Notes: generated by a model from the sequence alone, not told the origin. A stretch of 64,000 nt of DNA from Aquamicrobium sp. (GCF_023954335.1 NZ_JAMLIE010000002.1:744001-808000); one strand, 5' to 3'. Shown: positions 41,817 through 49,973, numbered from the stretch's first letter. Translations and numbers: made by a program.

Positions 41817-42782
41817 GTGACATCGGATAGAGGCGACCGCGCGCCAGGCAAGCTCGACGCGGCGATTGACGCTTTCGAGGCCGCCGCGTTGTGGCTGATC
41901 CGCTGCGAGAGCTGGCAGAAATGGATAATGGTCGTCGGCGCGATCGCTGTCCTGACGACGTTCGACCTCTCGGCCGCGACCGAATCCGTCAATTTCCGGG
42001 CGCTCTATATCATCCCGGTGGCGCTCGCCTGCTGGACGTTGCAGCCGGTTCACGCCGTCACCGTGACGACGGGCATCGTCGCGCTCCTCTTCTTCCAGGC
42101 TCAATTGAGCTACGGCACGCCGCTCTTTCTGGAGCTGGTCGCTAGTGCCGTCGCGCGAACCCTGGCCTATTCCACCGTCGCGGCCTTCGTCCTGAGCTTC
42201 CGACGGCTCTATGACCGCACGCTCGCATCAGCGCGCCAGGACCAGATGACCGGCGTTCTCAACAAGAGCGCCTTCGGGCAGGAGGCGGCGTTCCTGTTAT
42301 CGAGGGGCCGGGCATCGCGGACGACCATGCTGCTCGCGGTCCTCGATCTCGACGGCTTCAAGCAGTTGAACGACGCGCGGGGCCATGCCGCCGGCGATGC
42401 CGTGCTGAGGGATTTCTCGGTCAATCTTATGGGGGAGATTCGGCGCAGCGACCGGATCGGCCGCATCGGCGGCGACGAGTTCGGCCTGGCCTTGCAGGTC
42501 GGATCGGAAAGGGAAGCGAGGCAGCTTGCGCGCGACCTGCATGCGCGCGTGTCCGAGGCGCTGGCGGCGACCGGCCGGCCCGTCACCTTCAGCATGGGCG
42601 CGCTGATCGTGCCGCCCCATGTGGCCAGCGCGTTCGAGCCGCTCATGGAAGAGGCCGACCAATTGCTCTACGCGGCCAAGCGGCAGGGCAGGAACACCGT
42701 CGTCGTCGCGGCGGCCGCCGCAGGTCCGAAGCATGGCGCCGCTGCCGGGCGAACCGCGGCCGGAGCGGCGCCCGCCGGGTAG
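41817..42782 (+). CDS. Membrane-bound diguanylate cyclase (GGDEF)
   Basis: 321 residues. N-terminal hydrophobic segments (WIMVVGAIAVLTTFDL, ALYIIPVALACWTL, AVTVTTGIVALLFF, LVASAVARTLAYSTVAAFVL) precede a GGDEF domain: LDLDGFKQLND, inhibitory-site-like RRSD (209-212) and intact GGDEF (218-222). It would make cyclic di-GMP. GTG 41817 is chosen because GGAGGGG lies six bases upstream; the longer TTG at 41763 would start only 3 bp after the palindrome that probably holds the promoter. It is one of only a few plus-strand genes on the conjugative backbone. Confidence 0.88.
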   Translation: MTSDRGDRAPGKLDAAIDAFEAAALWLIRCESWQKWIMVVGAIAVLTTFDLSAATESVNFRALYIIPVALACWTLQPVHAVTVTTGIVALLFFQAQLSYGTPLFLELVASAVARTLAYSTVAAFVLSFRRLYDRTLASARQDQMTGVLNKSAFGQEAAFLLSRGRASRTTMLLAVLDLDGFKQLNDARGHAAGDAVLRDFSVNLMGEIRRSDRIGRIGGDEFGLALQVGSEREARQLARDLHARVSEALAATGRPVTFSMGALIVPPHVASAFEPLMEEADQLLYAAKRQGRNTVVVAAAAAGPKHGAAAGRTAAGAAPAG

Positions 42783-42876
42783 CCGACAGGCCGGGGTGGA
42801 GGCGAGTTTCGCAGGGCAAGCGCGCCCCTCGTTCCCGGCCCTTGCCCCTCCCTGTCATGCTCGACCTGACCGGCGA

Positions 42877-43521
42877 TCATCCGAAGCGGCGTCCGGTTTC
42901 GGTGAAGGTGTATTCGTTGACCGCGATCGCTTCGTCGACCTGCCCATCCGAGGTCTGGAATTCATACTCCCTTTCGAGCTGGCGATAGAGCCAGCGGGCG
43001 AGGTCGCGCAGCGCCTCGGCGACGCAATCCTCCGCGTCGGCCGTCATGTCCTGCCAAACGGGGCTGTCTCGCCTGACGACGATCTCCATGCTGCCTTCGT
43101 GGTGGTAGCGCCCGCGATGGCCGATGTCGGCATAGAGCCGGTAGAAGTTGCGCCGCTGCACGGCCTTGAGCGCGTCGGCGATGCGATGAAGCTCGCCGTC
43201 GCGGGGCGCATGGGCGCGAATGGCCACCGACGCGGATTTCGCATATTCGTAGCGGCCCTCGAAGCACGCGCCGTCGCCTTGCGACCAGAAACCGCTGAAC
43301 CAGATGCACGGCTTCCCGCGCGTCCCGCCGCCATGGAGCTGGACGGGGCGCGTCTTGAGGCGGATGCCGAGGATTTCCGCAATCTGCCGGAAGTCCTCGA
43401 AGACGAACTCGTGCCAATCATGGTCGAAAGCGCCCTCCCGATACCAGGCGCGGGCCTTCTCGCGGGCGTCATCGGACAGCTCGTGCAGGCGATAGACGGT
43501 GATTTCGACGATCTCAGGCAT
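42877..43521 (-). CDS. Uncharacterised protein (often annotated as stability-system antitoxin)
   Basis: 214 residues from ATG 43521 (GGAGGCG eight bases upstream). MPEIVEITVYRLHELSDDAREKARAWYREGAFDHDWHEFVFEDFRQIAEILGI, then IWFSGFWSQGDGACFEGRYEYAK and LYRQLEREYEFQTSDGQVDEAIAVNEYTFTETG. I recall close relatives carrying the label antitoxin of toxin-antitoxin stability system, without experimental basis known to me. Similar proteins occur in phages and mobile elements. It overlaps the upstream gene by 8 bp. Confidence 0.72.
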   Translation of the reverse strand: MPEIVEITVYRLHELSDDAREKARAWYREGAFDHDWHEFVFEDFRQIAEILGIRLKTRPVQLHGGGTRGKPCIWFSGFWSQGDGACFEGRYEYAKSASVAIRAHAPRDGELHRIADALKAVQRRNFYRLYADIGHRGRYHHEGSMEIVVRRDSPVWQDMTADAEDCVAEALRDLARWLYRQLEREYEFQTSDGQVDEAIAVNEYTFTETGRRFG

Positions 43522-43930
43522 CGGGATCGCCTCCATCCAGAACCGTGGCCAGCCAGCCGTCGGTGTAGGTCCAGGCCACGGTCTCGCCGGTGGCGAGATC
43601 GAGGACGTGGGCGCCTCCGCCGAAGGCATTGACGCGCGCCGTCGAGCAGGTGTTGGCGTATTGGAAGCCCCATCTGCCGGTCAGGCCGAAGGCGGCGGCA
43701 CAACGCTTGACGAACTGGATGACGTGCTCGGGATCGCCGGTGACGTCATCGCGCATCCAGAGCTTCGTGCCGCCATGCTCGGGCTGGATCGACAAAAGGA
43801 AGCCCTCCGAAGGCGGGTCTTCGGCCGCGTTGTCCTCGGACAGTCGATTGTAGAGGTCGAGGGCCTGGGCGGCATTGTCGGGTGTGCCGACGTCGAGCAG
43901 GCAGGAGAAGTGGGTGTAGTAATTGGCCAT
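43514..43930 (-). CDS. Uncharacterised small protein
   Basis: 138 residues from ATG 43930: MANYYTHFSCLLDVGTPDNA, then GFLLSIQPEHGGTKLWMRDDVTGDPEHVIQFVKRCAAAFGLTGRWGFQYANTCS and GGGAHVLDLATGETVAWTYTDGWLA. Soluble alpha/beta protein, no known domain; probably co-expressed with the downstream overlapping gene. A GC hairpin (43953-43972) followed by TTTCTCGTTTCAGGAG stands directly before the start codon. Confidence 0.7.
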   Translation of the reverse strand: MANYYTHFSCLLDVGTPDNAAQALDLYNRLSEDNAAEDPPSEGFLLSIQPEHGGTKLWMRDDVTGDPEHVIQFVKRCAAAFGLTGRWGFQYANTCSTARVNAFGGGAHVLDLATGETVAWTYTDGWLATVLDGGDPDA

Positions 43931-43972
43931 GTCGGGCTCCTGAAACGAGAAACCCCGGCGCGTTGGTCGGGG
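43931..43972 (-). promoter_or_regulatory. Hairpin beside start codon (leader family 2), copy a
   Basis: CCCCG/CGGGG hairpin followed by TTTCTCGTTTC and then the ribosome-binding site of the 43514-43930 gene. The hairpin-plus-T-rich layout resembles a terminator placed immediately before a gene. The stem is weaker than in the other copies. Confidence 0.45.
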
Positions 43973-44047
43973 CGGATCGGGGGAAGACGGGATCGGGTCA
44001 GTGCAGGGTCGGGCTGACCTCGCGCTGCGCCGGCGCATGGCAGCGCA

Positions 44048-44485
44048 TCATGTCCGTTCCCTCGATGGAGAGCCGTGCCCGGCAGGTTCGCCCGGATCGC
44101 GTGCGTCCGCTATGATCGCCTCGCCGCGCGCCACGGCCGAGGCGGCGCGCTCGATCCATTCGTCGGACGATGCCCGGCCGGCCCGGACGTCGGCGAGGAG
44201 CATCTTGAGAAGGCCATGCAGGATCTCGAACTGCCTCGCCCTGCGCTGGATGGATTCCTCGAAATGCGAGGGCACCGGAATCGGCGTGGAAGCATAGGCT
44301 GGCCCGGCGCCGCGCCAGATGCCCGAAACGAAGGTCTCGCCGACGCACTCGCGGTCGAGCTTGCTGGCCGACCAATTGTTGTCCTCGATGGCCTTGCGGC
44401 AGGCATCTGCGACAGTGTTCGCGCGATAGGTGCGATGCCGGTAGCATGGCAGATGATAGGCGGTTTCAATCGTGTAGTGGGGCAT
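44048..44485 (-). CDS. Uncharacterised protein
   Basis: 145 residues from ATG 44485: MPHYTIETAYHLPCYRHRTY, RANTVADACRKAIEDNNWSASKLD, then a helical C-terminal half (FEILHGLLKMLLADVRAG, DEWIERAASAVARGEAIIADA). No known family. Its leader carries a perfect 7-bp hairpin followed by TTTCTCGTTTCAGGAG. Confidence 0.68.
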   Translation of the reverse strand: MPHYTIETAYHLPCYRHRTYRANTVADACRKAIEDNNWSASKLDRECVGETFVSGIWRGAGPAYASTPIPVPSHFEESIQRRARQFEILHGLLKMLLADVRAGRASSDEWIERAASAVARGEAIIADARDPGEPAGHGSPSRERT

Positions 44486-44723
44486 GGGAGCCTCCTGAAA
44501 CGAGAAAGCCCGGCGCGAGGCCGGGCGAGGATTGACGGGATTGCGCGGCGAGCCGCTGGGCATCGGCGTGGTGACGGAGCATCTCGCGGTAGAACCGCTT
44601 GCGCGCGTCCCGCCTGGCGGGATCGCGCAGAGCGGATCGTGCGAGCCTGCCGCGAGCGGCGCGGATGACGGCGCGCTCGCCGTGCCAGACCAGGACGCCG
44701 AGCCGGAGATAGGTGGCATACAT
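44466..44723 (-). CDS. Small basic protein, uncharacterised
   Basis: 85 residues from ATG 44723: MYATYLRLGVLVWHGERAVI, then ARGRLARSALRDPARRDARKRFYREMLRHHADAQRLAAQS. Strongly basic and helical. TAGGTGG before the ATG overlaps the stop of the upstream gene, which suggests coupling and supports a real gene. The last 20 bases overlap the next gene start. Family unknown; the C-terminal third could be an artefact of the leader hairpin. Confidence 0.5.
   Translation of the reverse strand: MYATYLRLGVLVWHGERAVIRAARGRLARSALRDPARRDARKRFYREMLRHHADAQRLAAQSRQSSPGLAPGFLVSGGSHAPLHD
44486..44526 (-). promoter_or_regulatory. Hairpin beside start codon (leader family 2), copy b
   Basis: GCCCGGC/GCCGGGC (44508-44526) then TTTCTCGTTTCAGGAG and the start codon at 44485. 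The hairpin lies inside the 3' end of the upstream small gene. Confidence 0.55.
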
Positions 44724-44732
44724 GGCCGCCAC

Positions 44733-45134
44733 CTAGACGTTGATGCGCTCGCACAAGGCGTCGATCCGGGCGGGACCGAGGCCGGCATGTGCGCCGTCAT
44801 TGGTGAGGATGCTCGTGAGCGCCGGGTCGATGTCTCCCCGCGCAAGGGCGAGCTGAAGGAGGCGAAGGCCCGCCAGGGCCGCATCGCGCTCCTCGGCGGT
44901 GACGGCGAGGCTCACGAACGCCTCGACGGCCTCGCCATCTTCGAGCAGGCGAACGCCGCCAAGCTCGTCGATCTCGAAGTCGTCGAACTCCTGCACATAG
45001 CCGGTGGCGAGCCATTCGCCATCGTAATGGACGCTCCGGGCGAGGCTTCGCGCCTGTTCGGGCGTGTCGGCCTCGATGACGGTTTCGTAATAGGCGAAGG
45101 CGTCGTGGCCCTTGCTGACGACGAATTTGGGCAT
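44733..45134 (-). CDS. Uncharacterised acidic protein
   Basis: 133 residues from ATG 45134 (GGAG six bases upstream): MPKFVVSKGHDAFAYYETVI, EADTPEQARSLARSVHYDGEWLATGYVQEFDDFEIDELGG, then DPALTSILTNDGAHAGLGP. Small acidic alpha/beta protein, unknown function. The first half, with its alternating strand-helix pattern and EADTPEQARSLA, resembles small DpnD/PcfM-like folds, but I would not assign it. Confidence 0.68.
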   Translation of the reverse strand: MPKFVVSKGHDAFAYYETVIEADTPEQARSLARSVHYDGEWLATGYVQEFDDFEIDELGGVRLLEDGEAVEAFVSLAVTAEERDAALAGLRLLQLALARGDIDPALTSILTNDGAHAGLGPARIDALCERINV

Positions 45135-45172
45135 GGGAAACTCCATTGGTGAAAGCCCGGCAAGCGGCCGGG
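45135..45172 (-). promoter_or_regulatory. Hairpin beside start codon (leader family 2), copy c
   Basis: CCCGGC/GCCGGG (45156-45172) followed by TTTCACCAATGGAG and the start codon at 45134. The T-rich tract is shorter than in copies b and d. Confidence 0.5.
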
Positions 45173-45198
45173 GAAGGGATGGAAATCGGGGATGAAGA

Positions 45199-45756
45199 TC
45201 ATGCGGCCTGCGGCAGCCGCAGCAGGTCGGCGGCGGTCTCGCGCCAGGCGAGATCGACCAGCCGGGCCTCGAGCATTGCCGCGCAGAAGCGAAACTCGCG
45301 GGCCGAGACTCGCTCGCCGCGATCTTCGGCGGCGAAGGCGCGCCCGCGCAGGCGGCTGGCATCGGCAACGACCCGGCGCGCCTCCGCGTTCGAGCCGACC
45401 GGCTGTTGCCAGAGGATGATCCCGGCCCGGATCGCGCCGGCGAGAACCAGGGCGCGTTCGCGGTCGAGGATGGCGGCGAACCGGGGCCGGAAGCGCAGCG
45501 TCTCGTCCGTGCCGATGCGGATGTCTCCACGCGCGACGCGCAGGCTGGCGTCGGACATGGCCGCTTCCGGCGAGGCGAACACGCCGAGGTCGACCACGCG
45601 CTCGAAGCTGTCGGCCTCGTCGCAGCCGTCGAAGCCGGCCACGCCGATATAGCTCACGCGCAGCGGAAACCTCGCCGCGTGATGCAGCTCCGGCATTACC
45701 TGCCGGGCGAGAACGTCGCCGATCTTTCTGAAGCTGGTGTGATGGTCAGGGTTCAT
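45199..45756 (-). CDS. Uncharacterised protein with antirestriction-type leader
   Basis: 185 residues: MNPDHHTSFRKIGDVLARQV, HHAARFPLRVSYIGVAGFDGCDEADSFERVVDLG, then helical ERALVLAGAIRAGIILWQQPVG and AMLEARLVDLAWRETAADLLRLPQ. No known domain. The 5' leader (45767-45833) is copy C of the family also found before ArdB, ArdC, ParB-like and DarB-like genes, so a related role in establishment or defence evasion is a fair guess. Confidence 0.7.
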   Translation of the reverse strand: MNPDHHTSFRKIGDVLARQVMPELHHAARFPLRVSYIGVAGFDGCDEADSFERVVDLGVFASPEAAMSDASLRVARGDIRIGTDETLRFRPRFAAILDRERALVLAGAIRAGIILWQQPVGSNAEARRVVADASRLRGRAFAAEDRGERVSAREFRFCAAMLEARLVDLAWRETAADLLRLPQAA

Positions 45757-45766
45757 CGGGCAAGCC

Positions 45767-45833
45767 TCCGCGACGGGCGGCGGAAGCTCTCTCCCGCCTT
45801 CCTACCCGTCACGGCCAAACCGGCCTTCCTCTC
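45767..45833 (-). promoter_or_regulatory. Structured leader family 1, copy C
   Basis: Read toward the gene: AGAGGGAGAGGAAGGCCGG, GGCC/GGCC hairpin, then GACGGG (45805-45810) pairing with CCCGTC (45772-45777) around an inner stem GGCGG/CCGCC with a GAGAGAG loop, then GCGGAGG and the start codon. Confidence 0.6.
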
Positions 45834-45873
45834 CCTCTCGCCGCCGGCAACGGCGGCCAGGCGGGCATGAATA

Positions 45874-45901
45874 AAGCGCCCTGCGGTGTGGCAGGGCGCT
45901 T
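45874..45901. terminator. Bidirectional terminator after the ArdB/KlcA gene
   Basis: Perfect arms AAGCGCCCTGC/GCAGGGCGCTT with a 6-base loop; TTTT follows on the plus strand and TTTATT on the minus strand. It begins 8 bases after the stop of the antirestriction gene. Confidence 0.8.
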
Positions 45902-45909
45902 TTGGGGGG

Positions 45910-46332
45910 TCAGTCTATGACCGCGAGGATCGCGGATGCCTCGGGATGATCTTTCGTGTAGGCGAGAAGCCGATGGTAGCCGTCCGACAGATGCCTCGAC
46001 TCATATTTGAGCGAGAGATGCGAGAGCGTGAACAGCGTGGCGATGATGCCGGCAGCCTCGGCCGACACCTCGCCGCGATAGTGGGTGATCGTGCCCTCGA
46101 TGCGGAACCGGCGATCGCTGTCCGGCGCGAGGAACAGCGGCTGGCCCCGGTATTCGTAGAACGCCCAGAAGCCGCCGCCATAGTCGCGGGGGCAGAGGCG
46201 TTCCATGAAGGTATAGACCGTGTTTTCCGCTGCGATCAGGAATTGAAACCCGAACAGGACCGGCAGGAATTTTTCGCGGCGGTCCTCGGGAACGATGGTG
46301 GCGAGCTGGCGTGTGGCGAGGTCGGTCGTCAC
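45910..46332 (-). CDS. Antirestriction protein, ArdB/KlcA family
   Basis: 140 residues from GTG 46332. LATIVPEDRREKFLPVLFGFQFLIAAENTVYTFMERLCPRDYGGGFWAFYEYRGQPLFLAPD and a C-terminal YHRLLAYTKDHPEASAILAVID match the ArdB/KlcA family. These proteins block type I restriction by an indirect mechanism and protect incoming DNA. The frame is open to a TTG at 46365, but that stretch lies inside the structured leader. It is followed by a good terminator. Confidence 0.88.
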   Translation of the reverse strand: MTTDLATRQLATIVPEDRREKFLPVLFGFQFLIAAENTVYTFMERLCPRDYGGGFWAFYEYRGQPLFLAPDSDRRFRIEGTITHYRGEVSAEAAGIIATLFTLSHLSLKYESRHLSDGYHRLLAYTKDHPEASAILAVID

Positions 46333-46359
46333 GGCGTTTGATCTCCAGTGAGATTGGGG

Positions 46360-46437
46360 GAACAAGGCCGGACGGCGCTCTCTCTGCGTCCGCCCGACCC
46401 TGTTCGCGTCCGTCAGTCCTCTTTCTCTCCTTCAGGA
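46360..46437 (-). promoter_or_regulatory. Structured leader family 1, copy E (before ArdB/KlcA)
   Basis: Read toward the gene: purine run GAAGGAGAGAAAGAGG, then a long hairpin at 46360-46405. Outer arms are GAACA/TGTTC and AGG/CCC; the inner stem is GGCGC/GCGTC with wobble; the loop is GAGAGA. It has no GACGGG/CCCGTC arms but keeps the layout. Confidence 0.5.
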
Positions 46438-46728
46438 TCGCCAGCGTCCGACGATCTCGCGGGCGACCATGGCGCGGGCCTTTGCCATCACGGTCTCGCC
46501 GGACGTTTCGGGGTGCCGGAAGAACCGCGCTCGGGGACCGTTCGCGGTCCAGTCCGCGTAATAGCAATAGGCGCGGTCGCTCAGGCGGAACGCCGTCATG
46601 TCCTCGGCCCAATGCGGTTTCGGCTCCACGACCACGGTGACGCCGCCGCGCGTTTCCTCCCAAGGAAGCGACCGCTCCGGGGGAGGGTTGCGGCGGTCGT
46701 CGGCGAACAGGGCATCGACCGTCATCAT
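46432..46728 (-). CDS. Uncharacterised protein
   Basis: 98 residues: MMTVDALFADDRRNPPPERS, then WEETRGGVTVVVEPKPHWAEDMTAFRLSDRAYCYYADWTANGPRARFF. Mostly beta, aromatic-rich, no known family. ATG 46728 overlaps the stop of the upstream gene (ATGATGA), so it is coupled. Confidence 0.66.
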   Translation of the reverse strand: MMTVDALFADDRRNPPPERSLPWEETRGGVTVVVEPKPHWAEDMTAFRLSDRAYCYYADWTANGPRARFFRHPETSGETVMAKARAMVAREIVGRWRS

Positions 46729-46994
46729 GGCGATACCCCCGCGTCGGGCTTCGGGAGAAAGCCGGCCGGGTCGTTCGGATCGGGCGGCAGATAGGCGTCA
46801 TAGGGATTGCCGTCGGCCAGATGGCCGAACGGCGTCATGACCACATCGCCGTCATCGGCGCGGCCGACCGCGCAAATGACATAGCGATGCTCGCCGGTGA
46901 CGGCATCCAGGCACTCCATGAGGGCGAGATTGCCGTCGCCTGCGGCGCGCAGCAGCGTGTTGAAGTTGGTGCGGGCATGATCGGGAATGGGCAT
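46725..46994 (-). CDS. DUF6117-like protein
   Basis: 89 residues: MPIPDHARTNFNTLLRAAGD, GNLALMECLDAVTGEHRYVICAVGRADDGDVVMTPFGHLADGNPYDAYLPPD. I recognise this pattern from plasmid and mobile-element proteins labelled DUF6117; the assignment is from memory. Function unknown. GAGGAG precedes the ATG, with family-2 hairpin copy d just upstream. Confidence 0.7.
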   Translation of the reverse strand: MPIPDHARTNFNTLLRAAGDGNLALMECLDAVTGEHRYVICAVGRADDGDVVMTPFGHLADGNPYDAYLPPDPNDPAGFLPKPDAGVSP

Positions 46995-47042
46995 GGTGAT
47001 CTCCTCGAAACGAGAAGGCCCGCCGTGCTGTGACGGCGGGCC
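46995..47042 (-). promoter_or_regulatory. Hairpin beside start codon (leader family 2), copy d
   Basis: Perfect 10-bp arms GGCCCGCCGT/ACGGCGGGCC (47017-47042) followed by TTCTCGTTTCGAGGAG and the start codon at 46994. Strongest member of the family. Confidence 0.6.
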
Positions 47043-47063
47043 GGGTGGATCGGATAGGTGGTG

Positions 47064-47540
47064 TCAGGCGACGGCGCGGCCTTCGACGGCATCCGCGCCC
47101 ACCTCGTCGGCCGAGACCTCCTCCATCCGCGCGCGGCTGCATCCGGCTTTTGCCAGCCAGAGTTCGGCGGCCTCGCGGTCGTCGGCGAGATGGAGCAGTT
47201 CGACGTTTTCGCCGACCTGCTGAACGACGCGGACCTGGCCGACCCTGGGCCGCTCGACCACGCGGAAGCGGAGATCGCTGTCGATCCCGTAGGTGCGCGC
47301 CGAGGTGACGAGGACGATGCCGCCCTCACTGAAGTCTCCTTCGTGCAATGTGAAGCACGGCGGGGACGAATAGGTCGGGCGCTCGCGGGCCGGCTCCTTG
47401 CGCACGAGGCGGCCGAGACCGTTGCGGCGCTCCCAGGCGGCGAGGTTCTTGGTGAAGCTGGCCGGCGGCCTGGGCGTGCCGTCCGAATAGGCGACAAGCG
47501 AGCCGAGCGGCGCGATGTCGAGGATAAGCGATGCACTCAT
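47064..47540 (-). CDS. Uncharacterised protein
   Basis: 158 residues: LILDIAPLGSLVAYSDGTPRPPASFTKNLAAWERRNGLGRL, then FTLHEGDFSEGGIVLVTSARTYGIDSDLRFRVVERPRVGQVRVVQQVGENVELLHLA. Beta-rich second half, no known family. ATG 47540 lies behind family-2 hairpin copy e. Confidence 0.68.
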   Translation of the reverse strand: MSASLILDIAPLGSLVAYSDGTPRPPASFTKNLAAWERRNGLGRLVRKEPARERPTYSSPPCFTLHEGDFSEGGIVLVTSARTYGIDSDLRFRVVERPRVGQVRVVQQVGENVELLHLADDREAAELWLAKAGCSRARMEEVSADEVGADAVEGRAVA

Positions 47541-47586
47541 GGAAAACGCTCCTGAAACGGAAGCGGCCCGGCGGGATGCCGGGCCG
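47541..47586 (-). promoter_or_regulatory. Hairpin beside start codon (leader family 2), copy e
   Basis: Perfect 9-bp arms CGGCCCGGC/GCCGGGCCG (47564-47586) followed by CTTCCGTTTCAGGAG and the start codon at 47540. Confidence 0.6.
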
Positions 47587-47638
47587 TGCGATGGAAGGGA
47601 AAGAAGGGGGGCGGGCGAAGCCGCCCCGCTGATGCGCG

Positions 47639-49858
47639 CTATTCGGCGGCGACGAGGGGCGCGGGGTCCGCGTCGGGATCGGCGGCGTCCTCCGTGTCGC
47701 GGCGCTTGAGGAAGGCCGGGATGACCGATTCCGCGTCGGTCTCCTCCTCGCCCGCGAGGAAATCGGGCAGCGCGACGTCGGCCTCAGCTCCGTCCGCGTC
47801 TGGCTCGATCGCCGGCTCCTCGACCATGAGGCGCAGCGGTTCCGGGAGCCAGCCGGTATTGGCCAGCCGCTCCTCGGCGGCGGCCGCCAGCCCCAGCTTG
47901 TCCTTCTTCTGAAGCTCGAAGAGGTTGGCGGTGCTTGCGCCGCACGCTTCGGCGACAGCTTCGAGGATTCGCTGCTTCGTTACCCGGCCGAAATAGTTCG
48001 CCACGGTCGGCCGGAAGCCGGCTTCGGCCATGTCGAGGCCGGTGACGATGGCGAGGCGGTCGGCTTCCGACAGGCGGCGCTGAAGGCCCGCTTCGGAGAT
48101 CCCCGACGCACTCAGCGGGTTGGGCCGCTCATAGAGCGCGTTGACGCCGAAGGCGACGCAATGGGCGAGCAGCGCCATGCGGCTGTCGTCGTCGAGCGCC
48201 TCGAGCCAGTCCCAGAGCGCATCGCTGTCGGCCGGCAGCCTGGCCTTCCAGTTCTCGTGCCGCTCGTCCACCGCCTTGGCGTAGGGGGTGTTCTTGAGGT
48301 CAACACCCTGTTCGCCGCAGTAGATTTCGCGGACGGAGACGTGAAGGCCGGCCCCATGCGTCTGCCGCTTGAAGGCATCGTGGACCAGCTTGTGCAGCAG
48401 CGCCGTCATGGCGATGCGCGGATTGTTGCCGACGGCGTGGCGCAGCGCGATGGTGCGATGCGCGCTCAGCTCGATCACCAGACGCTCGGGGAGGGGCCTG
48501 ACGGCCTTTTCGTCCTCCTCGGGCTCATCGGCCTCGCCCCCGACGGTGATGACCGTGCGCTGCACCTCCGGTTCCGCTTCGCTATCCGCGTCGGTTTCGG
48601 CTTCGGCATCGGCCTCCGGCTCGTCGCCGGCCTCGACGGTTTCGACCGGCTCGTCCTCGGGACGCACCCACCCGCGATCGACGATAAGCTCGCCGTCCTC
48701 GTCGACGGTGACGAAGGCGCCGGCGAAGGCGATCTCAGCCGGGTCGAAGACGACGGGGCGGCGCTCGAAGGCTTCGAGCTGCTTTTCGATCTCGCCGAGG
48801 CGGCGGTCGATGTGGTCGGGAAGCTCCTCATGGCCGGCATATTCGGTTTCGAGACGCTCCTGCTCGTCGCGCAGCTTCTCGCGCTGGCGGCGTTCCTTCG
48901 CGGACAGCTCGGCGAAGGTGCCGACGATGCCGCGCAGGTCATGGTCGTAGCCATAGGGAAGTTCGAGATCGGCCGCGAGCCACTTCCAGCCCTCGGCGGC
49001 CACCTCGTCGGCGGCGGCCTTCAGCTTCTCCGCGACCATCCGGTCGAGGAGCTTGACGTCCTCCAGCCATCCGTCCTCGTCATCGTCGAAGAGGTAGCGC
49101 GGCAGGACCGGGCCGCCCGCTGCGAGATAGGCGTCGAGGCCGACGAAGCGCGCGCGCTTGTCCGACGACGGCACGGTGGTCTCGGTGAGCATGTCCCGGA
49201 TCTGCCAGGGCTCGTTGCGGTGCGTCTGCTGGACGGCCTCCCAGACCTGCTCCTGCCGCTCGTGATCGGGATGCGCGGTGAACGCCTCAAGCATCTTGAG
49301 CGTCATGCCGTTCGCGGCATAGACCGCGTGCAGCTTGGGCGAGACCTTGGCGAGCACAAGGCGCTGCTCGACATAGCGATCGGTGGTGAAGTAGGCGCTG
49401 GCGACCTCCTCGATCTTCATGCCGCCGTCCACCATGCGCTTGAAGGCGCGGAACTGGTCGAGCGGATGCAGCGCCTGCCGGAACGTGTTTTCCGCCAGCG
49501 AGTCGTCGACCGCCGAGGTCTTGGCATTGGCCTTCTTGACGATGCAGGGGACAAGGCCGTCCTCGGGGAAGCGGCCCTTCGCCACCAGACGGGCGATGAC
49601 GCGATGGCGCCGCCCGCCTGCCGGGGTCTCGAAATCGCCGGTCTCGTTGCCGTCGGCGTCGAGGATGGCGCGGACATTGATGCCGAGGATCAGATCCTCG
49701 CGGCGCTCGACGTCGAATTCGAGTTCATCGAGGCCGACGTCGGCGTCGACCTCGCGCACATTGTCGTTCGACAGATGGATGCGGTTGAAGGGAATATCGC
49801 GCGCCCGCGAAAACTCGATCAGTTCGAGGACGGGCTTCTTCTTGGCAGCTCGGGCCAT
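47639..49858 (-). CDS. Large ParB/Srx-domain protein
   Basis: 739 residues, about twice the size of chromosomal ParB. N-terminal ParB/sulfiredoxin-like domain: IPFNRIHLSNDNVREV, ETPAGGRRHRVIARLVAKGR, SLAENTFRQALHPLDQFRAFKRMV, then a helix-turn-helix part (MKIEEVASAYFTTDRYVEQRLVLAKVS). An acidic linker (EAGDEPEADAEAETDADSEA) precedes a long C-terminal region of unknown fold. Proteins of this kind are standard on large conjugative elements and may act as nucleases or CTP switches rather than in segregation. It is not next to parA. The leader is family-1 copy B. Confidence 0.85.
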   Translation of the reverse strand: MARAAKKKPVLELIEFSRARDIPFNRIHLSNDNVREVDADVGLDELEFDVERREDLILGINVRAILDADGNETGDFETPAGGRRHRVIARLVAKGRFPEDGLVPCIVKKANAKTSAVDDSLAENTFRQALHPLDQFRAFKRMVDGGMKIEEVASAYFTTDRYVEQRLVLAKVSPKLHAVYAANGMTLKMLEAFTAHPDHERQEQVWEAVQQTHRNEPWQIRDMLTETTVPSSDKRARFVGLDAYLAAGGPVLPRYLFDDDEDGWLEDVKLLDRMVAEKLKAAADEVAAEGWKWLAADLELPYGYDHDLRGIVGTFAELSAKERRQREKLRDEQERLETEYAGHEELPDHIDRRLGEIEKQLEAFERRPVVFDPAEIAFAGAFVTVDEDGELIVDRGWVRPEDEPVETVEAGDEPEADAEAETDADSEAEPEVQRTVITVGGEADEPEEDEKAVRPLPERLVIELSAHRTIALRHAVGNNPRIAMTALLHKLVHDAFKRQTHGAGLHVSVREIYCGEQGVDLKNTPYAKAVDERHENWKARLPADSDALWDWLEALDDDSRMALLAHCVAFGVNALYERPNPLSASGISEAGLQRRLSEADRLAIVTGLDMAEAGFRPTVANYFGRVTKQRILEAVAEACGASTANLFELQKKDKLGLAAAAEERLANTGWLPEPLRLMVEEPAIEPDADGAEADVALPDFLAGEEETDAESVIPAFLKRRDTEDAADPDADPAPLVAAE

Positions 49859-49868
49859 GGTGGTTTCT

Positions 49869-49945
49869 CCGCGACGGGCGCCGAGAGCCACTCTCTCGAC
49901 CATCAACCCGTCACGAAAATCCCATCCCCCTCTCTTTCTCTGGCC
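49869..49945 (-). promoter_or_regulatory. Structured leader family 1, copy B (before the ParB-like gene)
   Basis: GACGGG (49907-49912 read on the minus strand) pairs with CCCGTC (49873-49878) around an inner stem GAGAG/CTCTC (49883-49897); GCGGAGAA and the start codon follow. A purine run AGAGAAAGAGAGGGGG precedes it. Confidence 0.6.
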
Positions 49946-49973
49946 GCTTCCGCTCGCTCCGACGCCCGCCGGC

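Noticed and set aside
45874..45901. Possible attachment site at the strong hairpin
   Set aside because: Perfect stem with T-runs directly after the ArdB stop is explained by a terminator; no tRNA or direct repeat is nearby.
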